This document shows, piece by piece, positions 1-12,111 of a stretch of DNA of 64,000 bases; the stretch's first letter is position 1; each line of letters begins with the position of its first letter. This DNA comes from Sipunculus nudus. Taxonomy: Eukaryota > Annelida > Sipuncula > Golfingiida > Sipunculidae. Below the pieces are notes generated by a model. It was given only the letters and a program-made list of their open reading frames with translations. It ran no database searches and had not been told where the DNA came from. The position numbers and the translations under genes were made by a program. The stretch spans positions 44,158,714-44,222,713 of the forward strand of contig CM049320.1 of NCBI GenBank assembly GCA_026874595.1, written 5' to 3'.

Positions 1-1290
1 ATATGCAAGAATTTTGTCAAGAATTTAATTCAGGGGAGAAACTCTACTGGTAAATATTAATGATGAATTTTATGAAAATCTCATCAGGTATTAGGAGAGT
101 AATCATGATGCCACCAAAGAATGTTTACCTCTGACCTCATTAAATACACATGGATTTTGCAAGAATCAACTTAAAGCAAGATATTATAGTATACTGGTGA
201 AATTTTCTCATGATTTTTATCAAAATCTATCATAATCTTGGTAAGTTAACAAGGCAATAAGCCTAGTGACCTCTGAACTCATTAAATATGCAAAAAACAT
301 TAGAACTACGATTCGTTGTGATTACTGTGTATTTTTTTCAAAACAAGTAGCCAGTAGCTACATATATACTGTCAGATTAAATCTATCATTCCATACATAC
401 ATTTGCGGTGAGTACTGTTTGCATATCCAGTAAAATGCAGCTAGAAAATGGACACCTGTGATTCCATCTGCCAGAGGAATATCCTGTCACTGATGTCAAA
501 ATGTGGATTTCCCGTCTGTTAACATGTGTATTCATTTTCAATCACTAAACCCTGAGTGATCGAAATGTGCTGCATATGTATATGTATATTTGCATACACA
601 CTGCATATGCATTTATGTATGGAATTACTCCAAGAGAATAAAATGTGTCCGATTCTCAGCTGCAAACGCATACAAAATGCATTCGAACTGCATATGCATG
701 TATGGAATGCCACCTTATTAGGGCTGTCAGTGGGTGAATCCTGATAGCCTTCATCGTGGGCTACCCCTCCCCCCCCCCCCCCACACACACACAGCCAAAG
801 ATCTATGTAGCTCAGGTCACACTTAGCCTCATGAATATTATAAAATATGAAGATATTATTGACTGAGTCAGAGTGACAAATGATATATCAGACTGATAAA
901 CAGGTCACTGTTGTGACTACACAGTTGAGTACGTCATACATGCCCTCAACAATCAATATAAAACTTCATAGTCCATCAAATTAAAATCTGCTACCATAAA
1001 AAATTCAAAAGGCTAACACAAATCTGTCTGATTCAGAGCCACAACTGGGTCTAGGGCACTTACTGCAAGGAATATGAGATACTGCTGTTAAAACTGGAGC
1101 ATACCAAGAGCCTGGTGGAGAAGAAGCAATATCTCAATATCTTTGCACTAAGTGCGAGGCCCATACTTTCGGACGCAAATCTGTGGACAGAAAACCATAG
1201 AAACCCACCAAATATCATCCAAAGACCACTGGATATTTACTAAATTCTTTGACATTCCTCAACTTTATAGTTCTTTTGACTAATAATTTA
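1..1290. other. AT-rich stretch, no gene recognised
   Basis: I see no gene, RNA or element border here. The only open frames are two short overlapping ones near 519-788 on opposite strands, with no family resemblance and no supporting signals. A C-run followed by (AC)n lies at 769-793. Confidence 0.6.
769..793. repeat. Poly-C / (AC)n microsatellite
   Basis: A 14-base C-run is followed directly by about five AC units. The same poly-C next to CA-repeat arrangement recurs at 47189-47223. Confidence 0.9.
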
Positions 1291-1295
1291 ACAGA

Positions 1296-1328
1296 ACAAG
1301 GGACCCATGGGTCACGGCGCTCAGCTTA
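1296..1328 (+). repeat. Terminal signature of a dispersed element
   Basis: The sequence begins ACAAGGGACCCATGGGTCAC and runs into GGCGCTCAGCT. It recurs at 6126-6158 and 6184-6218, inverted at 63531-63565, and in weaker form at 30493 and 42896. It contains the 12-bp palindrome GACCCATGGGTC. Sharp conservation followed by divergence suggests the 5' border of a non-autonomous element; the family is not identified. Confidence 0.6.
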
Positions 1329-1346
1329 AGTTTGAAATTTTTGCAA

Positions 1347-3062
1347 ATGCAAAATATTCTGTTTTAATGTTTTTTCATTTATATAAGCATATGAGAAGCT
1401 AAGAGGAAAGAGGCTCTCCTACTTGGTTATAGTAAAGTTCTAAATATATGATTGCAAACTAATACTCTAACAAGACTGTCATGAAGAAAAACAGTAAAAG
1501 TTTTGAGATACTGTGATGCATATGAAAAATTTACAGATGGACAGGCCAGTGGACAGAATGGACTAATACCTTGATTTCACTTTCAAGGGAATAATGCATT
1601 TAAGTTTATATATAAGCCTATTATTTAAGCATATCAACTCTTTCCATTAAAATAGTTTTTATCTGATTATTTTTTTTTTTAATTTACAAGTTTTATAAAT
1701 TTGTATTAAAAAACACTGAAAATATAACTTAAAATATTAGAATTCTAAGTTGCAATCATTATATATCCAGAGTGTAGTTCATATTGGGTCATATTATGCA
1801 TACACATATATTTTTATTATTTTTAAATCACATATGTTTAAACTGAATTTAAAAGAAAATAATGCCACAATATGGCATCTACAAGATTATTCCTTGAATC
1901 ACTATTAAAGAGTTTTGCACATTGGAGTTTTCAGTACATGCTTAATCTTATTCACCGAAACAAAATAAAAGATTCAGTAAATTTGGTAAAATAAAAACAT
2001 CTTTTCAAATAACGTATATACACTGTTGGTTGAATGAGGGACAAACAATATCATTATGCTAATTATAATCTAAGCTATAATTTATTACTGGAATTAATAG
2101 TCAATTTCACACCTGGTGAAGTTTTTACTCTTCTCAAGTAAGGAATTACTTATCTGATGAACATCCACACTTTCATAGCAATACACCACTTTGTGGACAC
2201 AATTAAATGTGCATTTTAATCATTGTAACCCTGGTGGTAAATACAAAATCTAAAATGTAGCATTGCATAGCCAAGAATAAAATGAAATACAGAAAATTCA
2301 TAAAAATAACATTCATCTAGTTAATGCACCATCTTGGGGGCGGGTGGGGGGGGTGCAGGGCAGAGGGGAAGCCTGCTAGTAGTGGCCAAGCTTAGCCAAG
2401 GCAAGCTGCCTGGGGTGGGTTACATAATGTAAGTGAAGGCTGTCCTACTAGGTGGGCTAGATGTAAACAACACTTGACATGGTGTATGAAAACTTGAATA
2501 AAAGCTACTCTTTTCAATCAATTCCTTTGAAATTTCAGATTTTTAAAGATTAAATCCTTATGTATATATGCTGTGAACATTAAATCAACAGTGCTTACAG
2601 GGAAAAAAAGTGCCATTGCCAAAGCTGGACAAAATTTAAGGTATTAATTTTTTATTTATGCTAATAACTTAAAAAATTTGCAAAATTCAGATCTAATTTT
2701 AGGTAAACAATTGATTATATAAAGTTATATTCCTGAAAAAAAGTCTCCAGCTTCAGCAATTCTCATCTTAGGTGAGTAAATATATTTCTTGATTTTTTAA
2801 AAAGTGCATTATGTTTGGGCCCATAACTTAAAAAAAATACACAATACTGACATCATTTCTGGCATGTGCATAGCGAATGTATAGAAAAATATGTATATTA
2901 TATATGATCAAAGTCAGATCAGTGGTTTTGATATTAGGCAGTCTTAAAGTATAACAATTGGTTTTTAATGGAAAAATGAAGTTTTTCATTAATATCTCAA
3001 AGGAATTAAGTCCTAGTGACCAAATTCCTGGCATGATAGGGGATTTTGGAGACATCTAACTG
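1347..3062 (+). repeat. 1.7-kb direct duplication, copy 1
   Basis: This stretch aligns nearly base for base with 6806-8553 in the same orientation, from the AATATTCT...TTTTCATTTATATAAG start to the segment ending GATTTTGG.GACATCTAA. Differences are scattered substitutions and small indels, so the copies have had time to diverge. Its last 540 bp (about 2521-3060) is a subunit also seen at 3185-3510 and 8690-9240. No coding capacity is evident. It is probably part of a non-autonomous element that starts with the signature at 1296. Confidence 0.75.
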
Positions 3063-3184
3063 TATGCCAAATTTAAGGAACTTAGAGCTGAAGCTCAGGA
3101 GCTGAGCTCTAGCAAACTGCATAACACTAGCTTGATGTAAACAATATGTGACATGGTGCTTGAAAACTTGAATAAAATCTACAG

Positions 3185-3510
3185 TTTTTGATAAACTGGT
3201 TTCAAATTTTTGGTGTTAACAGTTGAAATGCTAAAAAAAATGCTTTGAAAATTAAATCCACAGCAGTTACAGGAAAAAAAACATGCCATGGTCAAAGTTG
3301 GGCAAAATTTAAGGTATCAATTTTTATTTTTGCTTATATTTTAAAAAATTTAAAAGATTTTGATCTAATTTTGGGTATACAATTTAATTTTGATTATTAA
3401 AAGTAGTATTAGTGGAAAATAAGTGCTTAGCTTTAACAAGTTTTGTGTTAAGTGATCAAATTTCTTTCTTGATTATTTACAAAATGCATTATGTTTGGGC
3501 CCATAACTTT
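3185..3510 (+). repeat. Extra copy of the duplication's 3' subunit
   Basis: This repeats the sequence around 2535-2830, including the phrases TTAAATCCACAG, ACAAAATTTAAGGTAT-like and TTATGTTTGGGCCCATAACTT. The same subunit appears at 8040-8330 and 8690-9000. It is non-coding repeat. Confidence 0.65.
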
Positions 3511-3539
3511 TTTAAACTAGAATCAGGTAGTCTACAAGC

Positions 3540-4460
3540 GACTACGTGTATCCGCCTAAATCAGAGTGGAACAGGTGAAGTGAGGCATGGATTGAGTGGC
3601 AAGGGGAAAAAGAGTGAAGTGTTGCATATTAGCATGGATGTCTGCAGCCAAATGGTGTATGTAGGTTGCGCCACCTACCACCAAATCTAGAAAGCCATCC
3701 AAGTTGTATATATATGCAAAATTTAAGGCAGATAAGTCAAACCACTACATGTATATGAGTGATTTTAGCCCGTGGCAGACAAACAGATGGACGCTGTGCA
3801 AAAATGCATGTGGCGCCACCAGTTTGGCGTATGATAAAGAGCTATGTGAGAACTATACACATGCAAAACTTTGGCCCAATCGGTCAAAGGGTTCCCAAGA
3901 TATGAGCTTGGATGTCTGCTGCATAAACTAGAATGTAGGTGGCGCCACCTGTCATAAAATCAAGAGAGCTGTCGGGGATGTATAAACCTGCAAAATTTTA
4001 GGCAGATATGTCAAACCACTGCCGAGATATGAGTGATTTTATCCCATGGCAGACAAACAGATGGGTGCTGTGCAAAAATGGCTGCAGGTGGCGCCACAAG
4101 TTTTGCATATGATAAAGAGCTATGTGAGATCTATACACATGCAAAATTTTGGCCCAATTGGTCAAACGGTTCCTGAGATATGAGCTTGGATGTCTGCAGC
4201 GTAAATGTGAATGAAGGTGGCGCCACCTGTCATAAAATCAGAAAAGCTATCCAGGATGTATACGCATGCCGAATTTCAGGTAAATTAGTCAAACCACTGC
4301 AGAGATATGAGTGATTTTAACCCAGGGCAGACGAACAGATGGACACTGTTCAAACATGGTTGCAGGTGGCGCCACCATTTTTTGTGTTTGTTATAAAGCT
4401 CTCCAAGGGCTACATTTGTGCAAAAAAATTTTCCTGATCGGTCAAACGGTTCTCTAGATA
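3540..4460 (+). repeat. ~275-bp tandem array with GGTGGCGCCACC palindromes
   Basis: Successive units start with GGCAGAC at 3774, 4048 and 4326, a spacing of 274 and 278 bp. Each unit is two related halves, and each half carries a GGCGCCAC core (near 3813, 3943, 4087, 4217 and 4366), often as the full palindrome GGTGGCGCCACC. Between them lie conserved runs such as GATATGAGTGATTTTA and TCAAACGGTTC. A homologous array is at 13810-14685. The short open frames here are by-products of the repeat. Confidence 0.8.
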
Positions 4461-4499
4461 TGTGGGTTTATGTGTGGAAACAGACGCACAAATGGACGC

Positions 4500-4700
4500 A
4501 GAGCCCAGAGGAAAGGTCAGAGGTCAAAACAAAATCGGGGCACAGCAGTTCACATGTGCCCCGAACATAATCCCGGGTTTCATAAAATTCTGCCCAGCGG
4601 TTATGGAGGAGTTCTCCGGACACCAACGCCGCGGCAGCAGCGGTGGGCTGAAAACATAGTATCCGCAAAAATCTGTTTTGGCGGAAACAATTATATAATA
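4500..4700 (+). repeat. Short dispersed repeat next to copy A
   Basis: The block with CAGTTCACATGTG, GGTTATGGAGGA.TTCTCCGG and AAAACATAGTATC.GCAAAA is matched at about 17005-17162, just before mosaic copy D. Both copies end at TGGCGGA.ACAAT. A fixed partner position beside the mosaic family suggests a shared border segment. Confidence 0.6.
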
Positions 4701-4827
4701 CTGACCTAATTTCTGGCATTTACATATAAAACTATATAGAGGATTATTTATGGTAAATATGAGGAAAAACATTAGCAGTTTTGATATTAGGCACTCCTGA
4801 AGTGTGAAAATAGGTTTTTAATAAACA

Positions 4828-6121
4828 AGGCCTACAGGCCTAATGCGAACCTGTGCATTGGGAAATACACCAGGTATTATGCTTCAATGCTGGACCATTA
4901 CTTCTCATGTATATGAACAATTCAAGTACCAAACATTTTGAATAAGAAACAATTACACAAACTTCACTGCTGAAATTCTTGCATGGGTGAACACAACACA
5001 AAAATGATTGTAGCCGGCACCACCAGTCTTGTATACAACAAAGCTATCAGAGATATATACATATGCCCAATTTCATACTGATATATCAAACCCCTCCTGA
5101 AAATAAGCATGGACACATACTTTGCAAAAATTATTATAAGTGGCACCACCAGTCTTGTATACGACAAAGCTATTCGATATGTATATATGCCCAATTTCAG
5201 GCTGATATATCGAATTCCTCTGTAGAAATAAGCAGGCACATACACTGTGCAAAAGTCATTGTAGCTGGCGATACCTGTCTTGTGAACGAGAAAGCCATCA
5301 AAGACACATAGACAGGTCAAAATATCAGGCCAATACATCAAAATTACCTTGACTCTGATGCATGGGGCTGACCAGGCTTAGGGGAGAAAGGCAGTTGCCC
5401 TGAGTGAACTTTGACAAATTTACTGGCTCCGGCTACTGCACTGAGTGAACTCATGACCGGCACCTGGCTTGACTGAGTGAACTTTTGACCTGTTGCATAA
5501 TCTGACACAGTTGGCAGTCTGCCAAAGCTATAATTAGATCAAGGATGAACTTTGGTGCCAAATCTGATGCAGTGGGCAGTCTGCAAACACTATAAATAGA
5601 ATGCAACTACCGCACTGAGTGAACCCCTGACCCATACCTGGCTGCACTGAGTGAACTCTTGACCTGTTGCCTAATCTGATACAGTTGGTAGTCTGTCAAA
5701 GCTATAAATAGATCGAGACTGACCTCTAGCCTGTTGCAAAGTATGAAATAGTAGATACACCATTGCATAAGCTCATGCAGGGGCCCTGCCCTGAGGGGCA
5801 TGACACCCATTAGGTGATCACATGGTGCCTATGAGGTGTTCACATGTCTCCCATGAGGTGATCACGTCTCCCATGAGGTGATCACATGCCTTGTGCTTTG
5901 CTGCACTGATTGAACTCTTGACCTAAATCTGGCTGCACTGAATGAACTCTTGATCTGTTCCCAGATCTGAAACAGTTGGCAGTTTCTCAACCTATTTAAA
6001 GATACAAACACAATCTTGGAGTGTTGGTGAATCTGTTTACACATACTGAAAGACTTTGGCTAAAATGCTTTTTTTTTCAAGCTGACATATTCATAAACTT
6101 TTTATCAAAATATCTAGAATA
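4828..6121 (+). repeat. Mosaic repeat family, copy A
   Basis: Starts AAGGCCTACAGGCCTAATG then CGAACCTGTGC, the shared end of the family. It contains repeated units with TGGCACCACCAGTCTTGTAT and then a tract of CACTGAGTGAACT / GACCTG phrases. Copies B, C, D, E and F share these segments in either orientation. It ends just before another ACAAGGGACCC signature at 6126. No protein is encoded; non-autonomous status is inferred from the absence of any transposase-like frame. Confidence 0.75.
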
Positions 6122-6805
6122 ATAAACAAGGGACCCATGGGTCACTGTGCTCAGCTGAAGTTGACCTTGAAGGTAAAACTAAAACAAGGGACCCATGGGT
6201 CACGGCGCTCAGCTGATCGTGATTGGACTATAAATGTTTCTCCACTGTGATACTATATCGAGTCGATAAAGCTTATGAATATCATTGACGTGTTGGGCTA
6301 TTATAAAGGAATGTAATGTAATATGTGAGTAAATGATAAATGAAATTACCTGACTGATGGATTAATAGAGTCAAATATAGTGGTTTATTTTTTATTTTAT
6401 TTAGGACGGGTTGAAAATTGTGATATATTTGAGCAAATGTGAATGCAATGACAGCAGTAATAAGCAGTAGTAGAATGATGATAAGGCTATTTGTTGAAGG
6501 ATCTAAAGTGTATGGTAGTCTGCAAGCTTTCAATTTGACAGATATGATGTTATGATTAACTATGCTGATGAAATGATTTATATTTATAATGACAAGGTAA
6601 ATTATTGTGATGCCCCACTATGTCTACATATAACACAATATTGACATAATTTCTGGCATGTACATAGGTACCTATGGACGAATAGTTATACAAAATATTA
6701 AAAGTATGAAATTATCTGATTCATCTTGTTCTTGCTTACTGAGGCTGACTTTGGGATGGGGTTCGGAGAAGGGAAAAGTGAGGGCAGCACGAAGGTGGAT
6801 GTAGA

Positions 6806-8553
6806 AATATTCTATTGTAATGTTTTTCATTTATATAAGAATATGAAAAGCTAAGAGGAAAGGGGCCCTCCTACTTGGTTATAGTAAAGTTCTAAATATA
6901 TGATTGCAAACTAATACTCTTAAAGACTGTCATGAAGAAAAACAGTAAAATTTTGAGATACTGTGATGCATATGAAAATTTACAGATGGACAGGCAAGTG
7001 GACAGAATGGACTAATACCTTTATTTCACTTTCAAGGGAATAATGCATTTAAGTTTATATATAATCCTATTTTTTTAAGCATATCCACTTTTTCCATTAA
7101 GAAGTTTTTATCTTAATCATTTTTTTATTTACAGGTTTTATAAATTTTTAATAAAAAAACCTGAAAATATAAGTTAAAATATTAGAATTGTTGCAAAAGT
7201 TGCAATCATTATATATACAGAGTAAAAAACTGAAACTATAAGTTAAAATATTAGAATTGTTGCAAAAGTTGCAATCATCATATATCCAGAGTGTAGGTCA
7301 TATTGGGTCATATTATGCATACACATATTTTATTATTTTTAAATCATAAATGTTTAAAGTGAATTTAAAAGAAAATAATGATACAACATGGCGTCTACAA
7401 GAATATTCCTTGAATCACTATTAAAAAGTTTTGCACATTGGAGTTTTCAGTACATGCTTAATTTTATTCACCAAAATAAAATAAAAGATTCAGTAAATTT
7501 GATAAAATAAAACATCTTTTCAAATAAAGTATACACACTGTTGGTTGAATGAGGGACAAACAATATCATTGTGCTAATTACTATCCCAGTTTTAATTAAT
7601 TACTGGAATTAATAGTCAATTTCACACCTGGTGAAGTTTTTACTCTTCTCAAGTAAGGAATTACTTATCTGATGAACATCCACACTTTCATAGCAATACA
7701 CCACTTTGTGGACACAATTAAATGTACACTTTAATCATTGTAACCCTGGTGGTACAATACAAAATCTAAAATGTAGCATAGCCTAGAATAAGAATGAATC
7801 AAATACAGAAAATAATAACATTCATCTAGTTTATGCACCATCTGGGGGGTGGGGAGTGCAGGGCAGAGGGGAAGCCTGCTTGTAGTGGCCAGGCTGACCC
7901 AAGGCAAGCTGCCTGGGGTGGGTTAAATAATGAAAGTGAAGTCTGTACTACTAGGTGGGCTAGATGTAAACAATACTTGACATGGTGTATGAAAACATGA
8001 ATAAAAGCTATTTTTTCCAATCAATTTCTTTGAAATTTCAGATTTTAAAAGATTAAATCCCTATGTATATATGCTGTGAAAATTATATCAACAGTGCCAA
8101 AGTTGGACAAAATTTAAGGTATTGATTTTTTATTTATGCTAATAACTTGAAAAATTTGCAAAATTCAGATCTAATTTTGGGTAAACAATTGAATCTTGAT
8201 TAAATAAAGTTATATTCCTGAAAAAAAGTCTCTAGGTTCAGCAATTCTCATGTTAGGTGAGTAAATATATTTCCTGATTTAAAAAAAAATTGCATTATGT
8301 TTTGGCCCATAACTTCAAATAATACCCAATACTGACCTAATTTTTGGTATGTTCATAGAAAATGTATGAAAGAATGTGAATACTAAATACCATCAAAAAC
8401 AAATCATTGGTTTTGATACTAGGCAGCCTTGAAGTGTAACAATGGCTTTTTTATGGAAAACAGAGTTTTTTCCTTAATATCTCTAAGGAACGAATTCCTA
8501 ATGACCCAATTTTTGGTATGGTAGGAGATTTTGGGGACATCTAAAATTATGCC
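6806..8553 (+). repeat. 1.7-kb direct duplication, copy 2
   Basis: This is the partner of 1347-3062. It carries an extra 69-bp tandem duplication at about 7161-7298 that copy 1 lacks. Confidence 0.75.
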
Positions 8554-8689
8554 AACAGCCTGGGGCGCATAGAGATGTGCACTGAATGACCTACAGTCAT
8601 CAAAGTGGACTGCTTGACAATGTAAGGGAATACAACAAGAGCCTCCAAAAAAAATTCAATAACTAGCCTAATTTTGCAGCTATTATTGT

Positions 8690-9240
8690 CAAATTTCAGA
8701 TTTTTACAGATTAAATCCTTATGTATACATGCTGTGAAAATTAAATCCACAGTACTTACAGGAAAAATGTGCTGTGGCCAAAGTTGGGCAACATTTAAGG
8801 TACCAATTTTATATTTTTGCCAATATTTAAAAAAATTTAACAGATTTTGATCTAATTTTTGGTATACAATTAAATTTTGATTAATTAAAGTTGTATTACT
8901 GGAAAAAAGTGCCTACCTTTAACACTTTTGGTCGAAAGTGACCAAATATCTTCCTGATTTTTTTACAAAGTCCATTATGTTTGGGCCCATAACTTTTTTA
9001 AATTATATAATACTGACTTAATATCTGGCATGTACATAGGAACTATATAGAGGAATATTTATGGTAAATATGAAGAAAACCAGATGAGTGGTTTTGATAT
9101 TAGGCAGTCCTGAAGTGTGAAAATAGATTTCTAATAAAAAATTGAGGTTTTTCCTTAATATCTCGAAGGAACAAAGTCCTATTGACCCAATTTTCGGCAT
9201 GGTAGGAGATTTTGGGGACATCTAACTGTATGCCAAATTT
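8690..9240 (+). repeat. Further copy of the duplication's 3' subunit
   Basis: Matches 2535-3060 and 8040-8540, including GATCTAATTTTTGGTATACAAT and the GTTTTGATATTAGGCAGTCC run. It leads directly into the 3' border motif at 9331-9366. Confidence 0.65.
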
Positions 9241-9366
9241 CAGATTCGTAGGTCCAACGGTGTCGAAACGTGCCAGTCTTACGGACGGACAGCCCGACAG
9301 ACAGATGGACGTCGGACAATGGACCACGACTATAGCTCAGATGACTTATAGTCAGCTGAGCTAAAA

Positions 9367-9769
9367 ATAACAATTCTGGAAAGCATGAAGCACCTGTAAC
9401 ATCAACAACTGATAGTATTTGTCCAGAGAGAATTTAAGCATTAACAGCCCCGGTAGACATCTTGCATTTGGTGGCAGTCCTGTATAAGGCTTTAGGCCTG
9501 TGTACTATTATGTTCATATTTTAACTTCCTTGGTGCAAAATAGGGCTGAGAAGAGAATAGTAATGTTTTCTAGTGGTCAAATATACAATACACATAGATG
9601 TACTGAACATTAATCAATGGATATATGTTAAATCTAACAGTTGTGTATGGAGTGTTATAATCACAGTTAACTGCACGTGCAATCTATTGACTCCACAATG
9701 CGTCAGTCACTGAAAAAAAAGCAATTGAGGATTTCATTTTTATGGGCTAAATGGAATTGAGTATGATAG
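9367..9769. other. Unassigned spacer
   Basis: About 400 bp between two repeat elements. I see no open frame, repeat border or RNA signal in it. Confidence 0.5.
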
Positions 9770-12111
9770 TAGAGTAAGGGGAGGGGGGGTAATATCAGAC
9801 ACTTTTGGCTTCGTCTGCTTACCGTTCCATGACTAATCAAAACAACGCCGGTTTCCGGGTATCATTTCAAACCTCACGAACAGGAGATCTTTTTAAGACT
9901 AAACACTTAGAGGTCAAGCGCCATCTGGTACAAAAAATTTGCAAGAGACGCTGCAGAGGTTCACCTGGGTAATATCGGACACCACCCGGGTAATATCGAA
10001 ACCGGGCTAAATGGCGATACCTTGCGCAGGGGTTGACAGTTATATCATGGAAAACTGACATTCACAGCTGGCACAGATGCAATAACAAGCACAAAACGTA
10101 TGGTTTATGGGAAAACATTGTCAAAGCTTTCATTTGATCAGTTTTTCTATCAATGGTAACCCGTGGATGAGCCGTGTTTGTGGGTTTATTCTATTGACAT
10201 TACTGCGAGATCGTGACTTGCAAAGTGCCAGACGATTCGTCACAGAAAGGCTGTTCTCACAGATCGCGGAAATTTGCAAACTTAAATGTTTTAAGCTGGT
10301 TTTTTTTGTATAAAATATCAATAATTACTAACACCATAGATTAAATGACGATATAATATGTGTATTTTCCCAGTCTACAATCAATAATACCTTTATTTGT
10401 GGTAATTCTAAAAAACACTGAAGACTTCTGTTACGGTATGAGTCTGATGCATGCAAAATGCCGGATCTTATAGTTATACCCTATATGAATATAAAGTGAT
10501 CATTTAAATGCAAAAATGCAAATTAACATTATTATATGCAAACATAATAATATATAAGTATAACATTTTAATATTTGCAATTTTTTTTAGTAAACTGTTC
10601 AGTTATAAAAGTTGCATCCAAGCAACTTTAAATGCCGATATAAATAGCAAAAATGTGACATTATTACCCCATGTACTATGAACATATATACAGTCATTCT
10701 GCTATAAAAATAACTCCAAATATTATAACAATTAATCATCTTTGCTTGAGAGGCAATGTGTCGTTGTTTATCCTTCAAAGAGCCCCTTATAATGATTGCC
10801 ATTTTCCATGGTACCGAGTGTCCGATATTACCCAGGTTCTTTTTTGGCCACCAGGGTAATATCGGACACTTAACAAATTACAGTTAATTTTAAAATATCT
10901 TTGTTTTTAGTCAAGCAAAATGCTACATATGAAAAATAAACAGTCTGACTCAGGGTTGGGGCCAGGTACAAGTGAAACTACCTAGGTACAGGTACAGGTA
11001 CTTGTGAATTGGCCAGATACAGGTACAGGTACGTGATTTTCACAGAGTACCTAGGTACAGGTACAGGTACTTTAGAAAGTACCTAGGTACAGGTACAGGT
11101 ACATTTATATGTGGATTACTTCAAATATGTTTTACGGCATAAATTCACGTTTATGCAAGTGAACATGCCTTTTTTTCTATCAAATAATACTGATGTCATT
11201 TGCTAAAGTATATTTTAATAGAACTTATTAAATGTATGGCACCATATGTTCACAAACATGATATGCAAGTTTAATAAAAGTCCATTATGTGCACCAAGTA
11301 GAGTATGACACCATACATTCACAAACATGAAGTTCAAATCTACTAAAGTCCATTAAGTACACCAAGTACAGTAAGAGAGCTTATTAACTGTATGGCACCA
11401 TACTTCACAAACATGATATATGTGTACTAAATGTTCATTAAGTACACTAAGAACAGTATAATAAAATGATTTGTTCAAATAGTGGCTACAGCTGATTTCA
11501 CACGTGACCATTCTGGAGATGTGATAACAATTCAATTCATGAGCAGTTTATCACACTGATGGCTTGCTGATTATTTTACACTACAGATAATTTAATACTA
11601 AAGAGAAAAAACAACTGAAAGTATGAAAATGTACCTGGAGTACCTTTAACAGGTACAGGTACTTTAGTTCCAGGTACAGGTACAGGTACAAGGTACTTCC
11701 TACTCATGACTGGCAGGTACAGGTACTCTGAAATGTGTACCTAGGTACAGGTACAGGTACAAGTACCTGGCCCCAACCCTGGTCTGACTGTGATATAAAC
11801 TGGTCAACAGGTCATGACATCGCTTCTGACTGTCAAAACTTGACCTAGATTTGGGGTCACGCCGATCACGTGTGTCGTGCCTGAACTTTCCAGGACGGCT
11901 GAGACTGGTCATTGGTTCCGCGGAAGCCATGTTAAACCAATAAAAAATGACCTTTTATTTAATTTTTGGCTGTATTTAAGTTGTAAACAAAACTAATCAT
12001 AAACTTGTCGCATGCTGTCGGTCAGGATTACGAAAAATGACCATTTCCTGAGGATTTATAGGCAAGTGTCTGATATTACCCGGGTGTCCGATATTTGCCG
12101 GGTTTACTCTA
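9770..12111. mobile_element. Inverted-repeat element with GGGTAATATCGGACAC motifs
   Basis: The ends are TAGAGTAA (9770-9777) and its complement TTACTCTA (12104-12111). Just inside lie copies of GGGTAATATCGGACAC: 9787 and 9967 forward, 9988 degenerate, 10818 reverse, 10853 forward, and 12066 and 12084 reverse. The inner pair CCTGGGTAATATCGGACAC at 9964-9982 and its exact complement at 10818-10836 is a perfect 19-bp inverted repeat. No transposase frame is visible, and a hAT MITE sits inside. The family is unidentified. It may be two related elements, one within the other. Confidence 0.55.
10951..11781. mobile_element. hAT-type MITE with AGGTAC-repeat arms
   Basis: The terminal inverted repeats are CAGGGTTGGGGCCAGGTAC at the left and its exact complement at the right. 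The 8-bp target duplication gtctgact is perfect (10943-10950 and 11782-11789). An 8-bp duplication with CAGGG termini is typical of the hAT superfamily. Both arms are made of repeated GGTACA hexamers; the middle is AT-rich with short repeated phrases (GGCACCATA..TTCACAAACATGA). There is no transposase, so it would depend on one supplied elsewhere. A second copy starts at 63639. Confidence 0.88.

Larger units (their letters stand above)
6184..9366 (+). mobile_element. Putative non-autonomous element containing duplication copy 2
   Basis: The left border is the ACAAGGGACCCATGGGTCAC signature at 6184. The right border is the motif TATAGCTCAGATGACTTA...GTCAGCTGAGCTAAAAA at 9331-9366, which also ends the array element at 32006. 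The left side contains GCTCAGCTGA and the right its complement TCAGCTGAGC, so the ends are weakly inverted. The interior is duplication copy 2 plus another subunit. No coding sequence is recognised. The borders are inferred from recurrence, and no target duplication is seen. Confidence 0.45.
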
